Both the position numbers and the translations under genes were made by a program. This document shows, in pieces, positions 31,439 through 43,400 of a DNA stretch of 64,000 nucleotides; position 1 is the first letter of the stretch, and every line of letters starts with the position of its first letter. The notes under the pieces were generated by a model, which ran no database searches, had not been told where the DNA came from, and was given only the letters and a program-made list of their open reading frames with translations. Origin of the DNA: Phoronis australis (taxonomy: Eukaryota > Phoronida > Phoronidae); the NCBI GenBank assembly GCA_002633005.1, contig NMRA01000212.1, positions 242,472 through 306,471 of the forward strand. Direction: 5' to 3'.

Positions 31439-34400
31439 CTGAAAAGACATTGAAAAGAGTTTACTAAAAGTGAAGTGTAACATGGCTGTCAGTCAACCTG
31501 TGTCAACTGCCCCAAACTAACTGGGATAGACTACGATCCGGTACGTCTAAATCACTGTTATGGCATGTTGTGTAAATCTACACAAAAACAGGAAAAGGAA
31601 ATAGCTTGGTGGCATGGCAGAACACTAGATGGCATTATAAGTTTGCACTCACAGACAAGTGCTTCAGCAAAGTATCCATCGACTGGCAACACATAAAATA
31701 CGCCGTACCTGTATTGGTTGCGGATCATCCACATGACCTGTCAGATCCATCAGAATCTCTGGTATGAACTCTGGAACGTCGTAGGGATACGCTTGAACAC
31801 ATGCGCCCAGTCCCAGTACACCGGCGTGCCGACGAATCAGATTGTCCATACTCATGTTCTCTTTAACGTGTCGCTTCTTTCTCACTTCCGTACTACTCAG
31901 CTTTTCGAAATGTTTCTGAAAATATTTTAAGGTTACGACAATCAGGTGTAGTTACAATCCACCACATTGATATAGTAGGGGTGACTGTGGCTGTTCTTGG
32001 TGTATGCCGTGTCAAGTGGGTCAACCATATAATTACCACTGATAGGTTACCAATGACAACTTATAAGTCATGAACTAATCAGATGCAATTGCCGTTTGAC
32101 CCAATTGAACTGAGGCATGCTGGGTATTTGATCAGCGTTACTTTTTATGAATTTCCAAATTTATTTTCAGACCCTGTTACGCAAAAACTGTTTTTCATAA
32201 TTTAATGGAAAATCAATTTCAGCATGAATTTCTGTGTCCCAAATTTTGGAGACTTCCCAAACTGGAGAATTTTTACCGTAAAATAACCAGAGCCAAGATT
32301 CATGAACTCCTAAACTTCCGCATTTTTGGGTGTTTCATAATTTTTCTGAACAGTTGCTGAAACATGAAACAAAGTTATTTCAAATAGTCACACAAACACA
32401 AGCAGTCGTCTAAAATCCCACCATCGAAGAATAAGTTACGAAAATTTGCCAAATTCTTACAGAATGATATTACATACCAACTGTTCAAGAACATAATTAA
32501 AGAAAGTATAAGTCTATTGAACCTACCAAAAGCCGTTTGTCCATATTAATGTAACCACATTGCAGGAATCCACCCAAAGTCTCAGCAGCCAGTTCCCGTA
32601 CCTGCACACATAAAACATGTCGATGCATTCCACTTTACCACAATTCCATTTTACTATCACATGCTCAGATGTTCCAGGACAGCATTGATTAAATAAAGTA
32701 ATAGTGCTGGAAATGTACAGAAATCAAGAGCAATAGTTTCAGCATGCCCAGCAAGTTTGAACTTTGGGCTTGGAGGAGGTAAGCAGTTTTTTCAGTGGCT
32801 TAGAATTTTGCTGATGGTTGTAAATCATGGGAATCTTCACACAAAAGAGGCATTTTGAAAATGAAAAGCAAGTTCAGTGAAAGGAGTTCTGTCATTTTTC
32901 TCACACAACTGTCCAAGTTGGACTGTGTAACTAAACACAGCTTAAACAAGAGCAACGCGGAGCGTTGAAATGCGCCCACAATTGCACCGCATACGGTATC
33001 CTTCTAGGGTTGTTTATTGGTAACATAAAGTGGCCAGTAGAGGGCATACTTTGCAAAATGGAAAGGCATGGTCATTGTCTCCTCAATAGGCTAGGGGCAA
33101 AATGTGAGTAATCTTCATAATACAAGCACATCCTATACACCAGTTGCTTAAAGCACCACAGAAACAAAAAAATTAAAAACAAATTTACCAACATCNNNNN
33201 NNNNNNNNNNNNNNNNNNNNNNNNNNNNNNNNNNNNNNNNNNNNNNNNNNNNNNNNNNNNNNNNNNNNNNNNNNNNNNNNNNNNNNNNNNNNNNNNNNNN
33301 NNNNNNNNNNNNNNNNNNNNNNNNNNNNNNNNNNNNNNNNNNNNNNNNNNNNNNNNNNNNNNNNNNNNNNNNNNNNNNNNNNNNNNNNNNNNNNNNNNNN
33401 NNNNNNNNNNNNNNNNNNNNNNNNNNNNNNNNNNNNNNNNNNNNNNNNNNNNNNNNNNNNNNNNNNNNNNNNNNNNNNNNNNNNNNNNNNNNNNNNNNNN
33501 NNNNNNNNNNNNNNNNNNNNNNNNNNNNNNNNNNNNNNNNNNNNNNNNNNNNNNNNNNNNNNNNNNNNNNNNGGCGCATAAAAAGGTTCGTGATCCTGGT
33601 TGAGAAGATAACTGGTTTTTAAACCCCTATGGCTTTGAATAGGCCAAGCCCTGAATGTGAAACAACAGTTGCAGCCTAGACAGCTTGTTTGCATAAACAA
33701 CATGTATCTGAATCATGCAGTATCAACGTGTAATTGCCAACTTTGACCAATTTAGGTATATAAGACATGAGTTTTCCCCATAACTACAGCAAATCGTGAC
33801 AAATTTTGAAGAAAACTGCCAGCCTCTTTTAAAAACTACTGCAAAGGAGGCCCTACCTCTAGCTGATCATCACAGAGTAGATGTAAGATGAGTTCCTCTA
33901 TCTCAGTAACAATTTCCTTTGTCTGCACCAAGAACAAGTTGCAGAAGACCATTACTTGGAGAAAGGTCAACATGCCAGCGCGGGCATGCCAGGAGGCCAG
34001 GCCAGCCACCTGAAATCACACAGAGATAGTAGACAAGAATGTCTGACTCAGCAAAATGAAGGACAATTTTAGCTTATCTTCAATTGCTGTATCCTTCATC
34101 AATTACATACTAGTACAAACATCTGAATGGCATTATCCTTTAAATAAACAAAAACAGCTATAAAATCCTAATGTGCTTGAGAAACATTTCAAAGACAATA
34201 CCTTGCATCCCCGGAGGAAAGAAAACCAGAGGAAATCACCAACCACACCCACAAAATTGCAAACTATTTAAATATGGTAGCTTCACAAGTGCCCAGCCCT
34301 CCTTACCATGAAGGAACCTGTAATAGTCACACCCTATCCACTCCCTTCCATGCACACAAAATAAGCTTGAGAGAAGCTAGTTAGATCACTTGCTTCGACA

Positions 34401-37400
34401 GCAATATACGGCCATAATATCTTGTTAACTCTCAATTTTTCCATGTTTCTCCCGTCTTCAGACTGCAGGTCTGGTGTGAACAGTTCTTACCTCACTTAGA
34501 GTTCTCAACGCCACTGAAATGAGATCTGGGGTGAGTAGTGCTTGCGCCATGCAGGCCAGGGCAACCTCTGCTTCCTTCCTCAGCTCGTCATCACTTTCAG
34601 CCAACAGAGGGCACACCTAAAACAGAAAAAAATTATAGAAGACATCTTTGGAACCAGCTTAGAATCATGCAAACATCTACATATCCATACAACTTTTTTG
34701 TTTCTTCCTAATTATTATACATTGGTCCAAACTCTGTGACAAGGCAGTGTTTCTTTTACTTTGAAAGCAAATTTTAATCCTAGAAATATAAAATAAATTT
34801 TCACTTTTACGGCAATAACACTAACATCAAAGTGCTGTAAGACAAACCAGGGAGGGGAAAAATCAAAAATCACACACGGGAAGATTTTGTAAAGAATACT
34901 TACCACAGGCAATAACTTGAACATGTCCTCTGAGCTGCACTGGTACATTCTACCATAGTTGCCTTTGATCCAGTGAAGCACTGGAAGAAAGTTTGTTCAA
35001 ATTTTAGTAGTTCAAAATGGTAGGTGAAGCACTAGTCGGTACATTGGTCTTGATTCTTTTGGTTCACAAAATAACTGGGCAGGTTAAGTCAACTTGCTGA
35101 GCTAGGTGTCAAATAATCATGAACTGTCAAGTCCTTTCAAGCTTAGAAATCACTTTAGAATATAAATAAGAAACAAGACAGTTTAGACCAGTTTTATAAA
35201 GGTACGTAGTCTAAATCAAAATATGTTTTGACATATTATAAGATGAGTTTATTGTACATAAAAGACTTCATTACTGTTCAGTTAATAAATGGGCAATGAG
35301 TAACATCTCAAGTGAAACGTTAATGACTGTCGCGGGCCAATCAACCACTTCAGTTTAGACAGTTCCAAGTAACTAGTGAATAATTAAATTCATTTGAATA
35401 AATGCAACACAAGAGTAACTTAAAAACTGTTTTCGTGTTTTCAAAATCACACAAACGCTAGGGTGTGACTGCAACACAAACAGACCCAGGCTGTGACTGA
35501 AACACAAACCACAGGCCGAGACTGCAACACATACCAGTTTTAACGACCTTGATGGCAGAGTCTCTCTCACTGTTCACTGAATCATCCAACTCAACAGTTG
35601 CCAACTTCACTTCTAGAACAGAAAATTATACTCTAATATAGCAAGTGATAAAAAGGCTAGCGATATTAACATACCAGAATATTGACCTTTATTTAACTCG
35701 GCATTTGCCAAAGCATGGGGTATGTACAACACATTTTATTTGACAAATCATAACATGCACAATGATTGAAGCTATATTTATTGAAGTCTACAAAGACAAT
35801 GACTTAAATCTGCGATTTACATATTCATAAGTAGTAAAATACTTATGAATAATGTAAATCTCAAACAGCCGTGGAAATATAGATACCAGCCATTTGTAAG
35901 TCTGGTCTGCATGCCACCTGTTGGTCACATCACATAACCTAATGAACATAAGTCCGAAAAAAGATTTTTGCTCCAACCGGGCCTTGAACCTGGGATCTTC
36001 CGCTAAACGTGCAGACGCCCTAGTTCATGGAGCCATCGCGACCACCGGTCGAATACAACACTTGTCTTGAAGCTTTCAAAGGCAAGTTGACTGATGTTGC
36101 AATGTGCAAAATGTCTCAGGAAAAACAGAACCATTTCACAGTCAACCCAGCTCATCAAACTGGAGACTGTAGCCAGCACTTTGACTACTCCCATACAAAT
36201 AGGGATGAGAAAAACACTGCAGTAATTATAGATACCAAGAGCAGTCAATAAAATTTTCCTGTTTTTTCGTGATAAATATTACATTGTGTGCCTGAGCAGA
36301 TGGCCACTGGTTGCCTAAACCCTACATAATTGTTCAGTTTACCATGTCTCTGGAGAAAGGGTTATACCCAGCTATTTTACCAACAGTACACTGATTTTTT
36401 GCGTTAATGACAATTTTACTGACTATTGTTTTATGAACTGGACCCATGACTACCAAATTTTATTCAGACACTAATAAACTACTCAAACTCTTTTACTCCA
36501 GACAATACTTTACACGAGCACCTTCAACAAGAACTACTGAAACACAGAAAACTGAGAATTGCTGAAGATTTCTAGTTCTTTTGATTAAGTACGTTTTGGT
36601 GGATTCCAAAATTAAATGACTCTGTCCAAGTAGTCTTTAAGTCTAAAGTGGTTTAAAGGACTGAATAAAGTCTGGTAGTCACAGGCTCTGGTAGCAGTGA
36701 TTCGTCTTTTTGAAAGTGAAAGTCAAGAATGCCGGACATAAATAAATTTTCGTTTCATTGCAATTTGAATGTTTTTTCATTTCTTAAAGTTTTACTTAAT
36801 TCCTACAAATGTTTAAAATTTCTTTTTGCAGGCATCTGTACAGCACAAACTATCATGCTAAAATTTTTCTGAAGATTGATTTTTACTGAGAAATTTAACA
36901 GTTAGAAAAAATTTAATAATTTCACCATGTTATGATCTAAAATGAAAAATATATCTAACCATCAGCTCCAACGGTATCCTTGAGTATCTCCAGCCTGGGT
37001 AATATTGCCTGTATGAACTGTGACCTGACAGGAGCCGTGGGTTGACTACCATAGGGTAGGGTATAGTCGTACAGGAAGATGTTGGTTAGTGTGCTGCAAG
37101 TCAAAGCGAGGCATTCAAAAAGTTGTACAATTACAACAAATAAACAACAGACACAGAACTCTCTGGGGGTAATGGGAACATAAGAACGACTTCAGCTTAA
37201 TCTCCTGTTAATTGTAGTTGGAGAGATAGATTTTGGAAGGAACGAATACTGAACACTTTGAAAATCCTACTGAACACTGCGGTACTTCAATGGAAAGATG
37301 ACCACAAAGAATTTTTTTGTAAAAACAGGAACAACGTGTGCTCTAAATCTCCATTCTCATTAAAGATGAACTGAACATCGGGCTGAACATTTGTCGACCA

Positions 37401-40400
37401 AAAACCTCGGAGTCCTCACCAGCTCACAGGACAATGTATTTCAAGCCCTCACATAGGAAACCACCAAGCGTATTACTAGTACCTTCCGACTCGCTCTCTC
37501 ACATTCTTGTAGGCATGAGACAGGTGAGGAAGGAGATAGTCAACAAGTCGGTGAAGTAGTCTGGGGACCCTCCACTCTTGTTGTGCTAAGGCACCTTGTA
37601 ATACATAGAGCCGGCTGAAATGATCAAGATACATGTGATTAACAAGGACCTTATTATACAATAGTTACTTATTAATAAATAGCATAAAGCATAATTAATG
37701 CAACTGTTTTGAAGCGTTTTTTGTTTGCAAATATGTAAGAAATTGAGACAACTTCACGTTACCACATTTCTAGAGACATCTAGAACATGAAAAGCACCAT
37801 CTTTTGGGAGGCACCTAAAAACATACTGGTGGTATAAGATTCCACAAAATTGTGGTTTTCAACGATTGTAACTTGCTGTAGAACTAAAAATGGCAACTTC
37901 TTGGGAACAAATTCACTAATATTACATCACACAGTCAGCTGAAATGTTTTGTAATATTTAGTACTGGATGTAAATTCAGAGTTCACATATAATTGAGACA
38001 CTGTGCGCCCAAAGTCCCCACAGAACCAAAAATGTGCCTTCCTCGAGTTTGAAATAAAACAAGAGGACCAACACTAGCCTGCGAACATGGAAATGCAATT
38101 GTAAGGATGAAAGCTTGTGCATATTTCTGGCTGCACGAGGGCCTCAATGACTTTGTGAACTTTGCGCTCATCACAACAATATAAGCCAAATGTCACACCA
38201 CCACAATCAAATGCAAACTCTCGATATCATGTCACACGGTATGCTAACTAGTTCAGCGCATGTGCAGTTTTGTTCACTTGAAACAAACCTGGCATCCTGC
38301 TGAGAGCCGCCACTCCCCTTAAGAGGATCGTCCATCAAGAACTCTATGATCCAATGTAACATCTTAGGATCACGGCTTTCACTGGCTGTAGCCAGACACG
38401 TGCCCCAGTCGGACACCGATTCGGGGCCCATATTGCTTAGTGCTGTTTGGAGGACGGGAAGAAGCCAGTCCCACATGGCAGACAACTGCAATTACATGAA
38501 GGTCATTGTTAGGTAAAGGTCAAGGTCAAGTTCAAAAGTTTGAACTTTTCTTTCATAGTTATTAAATGACGTTTCAGTTTATTATTAAGTGATAATAAAC
38601 CAAAACGTCGATAAATACAATGTCTATGTATGCGGTCATTTTAAAGTTTGCACTCATATTTTGGCCAAAAACAAATTAAATTAACTACAAAGTGTGGCTG
38701 ACAGATACCTTTTGAAATCCCCAGTGCTTAGAACCCCTGATGAGACCTGATATGATTTCTGCTGCACATCTGTGGCTGTGTTCATGAGTATCATGCTTAG
38801 TGTCAGACACCAATCTCTCCACATGACTTCGGAACAACGGCAGAAATGCATCATCATAGTTCCTGAATAGACTCTGAAAACAATTTTTAGTCAAAACTTA
38901 CAATTGATACAGTACAAGAGACACTGAAATGCTCTGAATTCAGTTTTAAATAAATTTCTCAGGAATAAGTTCAGTGACATAACTTAGCATGGCTTGCCCC
39001 ATTTATAAGACACAATATCGTTATTTATTGAAGACAAAGGATTCCCCATTGGTTTATGCCTACTCCTTTGTTTACAAAATGGAAGCATACAGTTACAAAT
39101 GACAAAAAAGAAACTAGTGCAAAGTGTTAGCACATTTATGTTTTGACAATAAATGAGTGCGAAAATGCAAAATTCTACCATGCATCATTAGTCGAGTTTT
39201 TACAGTTCCCTATATGAAGTTACAAACAAAGAACAGATGTCTGTTAACATTTCTTCACGGCTCAGCTACCATATACACAGATTCAATGAGGCACAGTACA
39301 TAACAAACCTTAAACATTTCAAAGTGTCTTGGATGAAATTTATCCTTCCCTTTTTTGTCTTCAAGAGTGAGGTAGTCCACAAACTTGTCAACAAATTCCT
39401 GGTTTGCAAAACAATCATATATGGCAAGCTCAGCTTCACTCATTTCCTCTCGACCACGGCTCAACTTTGGCTGCTCCGACAAGGGGGCATATGTGGTCAA
39501 CTCCCTAAACGAGACAGGTTTCATTATAACGAAGTGATCAATGGCAAGCGCATCGGGAGACAAAAATTAATGCTAAGTTAGAATGGATGTGTTGTAAATC
39601 ATACAAAAAGTATTGTGTGTTGAAAATCCAAATAAGAATTAGGTTGTTTTCCCGCCAATGACAAATCTATTGTAAAATGTACATGGCTCATGAAATACAA
39701 GATGTACTGCTGTCAAGAACTTAACAGACATCGAAGTATTGCAAGGCTGGAGTTAACGCTCCATTGTATAAATAACAGAACTTACTTTGGCCATGAGTAA
39801 TATCCTAAGTGTGTTTTGGCGACAAAACAACACCTGTCCCATTTCTCTTGGCTGTCTGGTATTGTATCATACAACAGCCATGAGTTGTCTGGCCTGACAC
39901 CAGGTGTCAGCACAGCCTGGGCATCACAACCACTGATTTGATAAGGGTCAATAACAACCTTCTTGTGATCTCGTTTGTGAGTCTTCAGTATGGCAGACAG
40001 AGCCTTGATGCAAATCTGTCAATATACAATAACATTAGTCACATTACATCAACCAGACGTCAAATAAGCAACAGTCGTGTAATAAATACTGTGTTTGCAA
40101 AATTACTCTAACTTACTAACAGAGAAGTCTGTTGCTTGGTTTTGGATCTCCTTAATGTCTATCTGATTTAAAATAGTGACATAAGTGTGACTGTAATCAA
40201 AAGATGGTATTTCAGCACTAAACTCAACCTCATGCAGCAGAATATAAATACCAAACGACCAATTCAAAAATTACAATCAAAGTTTCCGGTAAACCAGTGT
40301 GTTACTTGAGATTGCCTTGTTACGGAAATCTTTCGAATGTAATTTTGTGCTAAAAATGAACTCCATGGGACATTTCAGAAAAAAATGGAAGGTCTCTATC

Positions 40401-43400
40401 AACATCTTGTGTTGCCAACTGCAGCGCCCTCATTCAGCCATTGGCTTCAAACAACCACATATTGTAAGAGGGAGGCTTCATTTGTTGACTGACAAGTGGT
40501 CAATTTGAAATACTTTAATAGCACTTATGCAAGAACCTCCTAATGTGGCCAAATTTGTCGAATTTTGGAACTTTATGTCTCAGAAATGGCTGATCGTATT
40601 CATATGAAACTTCACACAGCATATTTTATACACAGTTCGCCCAAAACATTGTTACGAATTGTTTTGAAAATTTGCCACTTTTGCATGAGGAGCTATCAAG
40701 TAATAGGACTTATATGATTTTTATGAACAAAAATCAAAACTGGTATAAAATGAAAACAATATGATCATCAGAAAACTGTAACAGCGTTTTTGAGATTTCA
40801 TTTGGTGAATTTATATCAAACAAAATTTAAGTCATGATACTGAATACGGCTGTTTTTCTACGGATGTACCTTTCTTTTTTGCTAAATTTTAATTAGTAAA
40901 AATAAATGAACACATGATCCACTCAACAGCAGACAGGCGTAATGTCAAACTTTTAATTTTACAGGCTTTCTACTTTCACAAAATATGTACTTCTACAAAG
41001 TTAAAAATTTATAGTTTTGTAGATATTTCGCTACACACACAAAAAAGTTGATAAGGTTCTACATACAAAAAATTATTGCAGGCAGTCTGATACATGTTGT
41101 ACCAAGCCGCTCGGGAGGGCCCGGTGCACAGATCAGGTCCTACATAACCTTAGGGGCCAAAAATAACATCTCGCCCAATATTATATGAGCTACACAAGCA
41201 AAACAATTCCAAAAGAGCCTCCATGTTCGCTCTTTCCAGGTCGGAACTTTTTCACAAATCTTAGGCACATATTAATGTTTTGCTGACTTACTTTTCTAAC
41301 ATTGAGTGTATCAGAGATGATATGTGTTGCATACATCTTGATAGCACACGTAGGGTAGGGACAGTCAATACGGATCAACAGGTCCAGTAATTGCATGCTG
41401 ATCTGTTGGAATCTCCATGTCCTGAGAAAAACCAAGTCAAACATGTACTACGTCCTCCCATTTTCACATAAATCTTTGAATAAAAATCAGAAAAACGTCT
41501 ACACAGACAGCCTTTGACATGCTGAGCTCAAAATCAGGGTACATCTACAGAAAAAAATGATGAAAACAGTACCACATATTTCCAAATTAATGATGGTGCA
41601 AGATAATTTTCAAATTGACTATGTGACTATAAAGACAATTACAGGGGCCCCACATTTTGAGAACCAGTTTGACGTCTGTTATTTAGTGACTGTTATAAAG
41701 AGTTTACCGCCCAAGTTCAGAGACTGGCTGAGGACTAAGGAAGAAAATCTAAACTAAGGACCAATGAAGTAGATCATCTAGCAGTAACCAAAATGAAGTT
41801 CAACATCGAGTCTTAGTCACAAACCATACTTACAGTTTCTTGTTTTCCACAATATCAACCAGAGAGGTGACTAGCTCAGTATACGACCTATAAAGACATT
41901 AGATAAATCAGGGAACCAGGCTAAGTGTAGTATTTATGATTATGCTACTTTAGGTATGGAAAGAGTGTTGTCACCTTTCTCGGAAATTCTGCCATCTTGG
42001 GTCCTGTCAGTTCTCTATGGGAAATTACATGCGGTCAAAAGTTGAAAGGGAAAATGTCAATTGAACACCTTTTTAGTGAACACGTGGTTAATACGTTGTG
42101 TAAGGTTCACAGATGCTCAGGTGAAAATTTCAGATTTTTGAAAGCCAATTTTGTCAAAGTAAACAGTTGTACTACTGTACTAAGAGAATAGGCTACCGCC
42201 ATATTGTTCATCTCCAACTTCAAGCACTTGCTAGGAGTCAGATGTAACCAATTTCATTCTCAACTAAAGATAATTTCCATCAAATTCAGAAATAAGATTT
42301 CACTAGTCATGCTCTACATAAATATACAAAATAACCTGCAAGCACAATAAACATTAAGGTCATAACGAAAAATAAGAAAGCCCACCACTTTGCAGACAAC
42401 TTCTGGGGTCCGTTTCATCACGAGTGACATAACACTTTTGATACACAGACTTGTGACCAAAGTCCTACATCACTGTTACACAGTTGGTCCTGACAATTTC
42501 CCTGATACTCACNGTTCGTCTCCAACTTCAAGCACTTGCTAGGAGTCAGATGTAACCAATTTCATTCTCAACAAAAGATAATTTCCATCAAATTCAGAAA
42601 TAAGATTTCACTAGTCATGCTCTACATAAATATACAAAATAACCTGCAAGCACAATAAACATTAAGGTCATAACGAAAAATAAGAAAGCCCACCACTTTG
42701 CAGACAACTTCTGGGGTCCGTTTCATCACGAGTGACATAACACTTTTGATACACAGACTTGTGACCAAAGTCCTACATCACTGTTACACAGTTGGTCCTG
42801 ACAATTTCCCTGATACTCACTGGAGCCACTGTTCATTCCTCGCCCTTTCCTCCTCTCGTCCCCGTTGCAGTTCACTCTCATCGGCCATTGGTAAGCTGAC
42901 CTTTGTGCCAGATAACCATAACAGTTTACTCGCCTCCACACAAGAGTCAGTCACCTGCAGGGATTCGAACCCCGGTCGGGGCAGAGATCGTTACAGAGTA
43001 GGTCACGTGATGTGGTCAACATATGGCGCGTATGAAGACTAATAATTCTTATTTTTTCTAGATGAACTTGCTAGTTGAAACATTCTTGGAACTTAAGTAA
43101 ACATGTATATTCAACATGCAAATGGGTCGTGCAACTGGACAGAACATTCACTACCCATTTATCAAGAGCCATCGCAATGTGTCTGCCCTTACACTAACTC
43201 ATGAAAGGTAAAAAATCAATACCTTAATCTCAATGGCTGTAGTTGAGATTTCCTTTAGAATCCTGGCAGCTGTTTCCTCCACCAACTTTAAAATGGATGG
43301 CTTCTCGGAATGCTGCGCTTGAGCAAAGGCAGGCCATAGCTCATTCATGGTTTCCCAGTTGCGTTTGAGACATAATCCCTGCTTTTTCTCTCCATGAAGG

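Noticed and set aside
33196-33572. A missing PSME4 exon hidden in the gap
   Set aside because: Flanking exons are both phase 0 and contiguous in alignment with human PSME4 (..CDDQLE then VRELAAETL..).
35968-36052. A functional tRNA gene on the minus strand
   Set aside because: The A box is degenerate and the arms do not pair properly; the following body shared with 28380 points to a SINE.
36027-36251. 74-codon plus-strand open frame
   Set aside because: Begins inside the antisense of the SINE head in a PSME4 intron; no domain seen.
42961-42971. A tRNA gene
   Set aside because: Only Box B is intact. No cloverleaf, acceptor stem or A box can be drawn.
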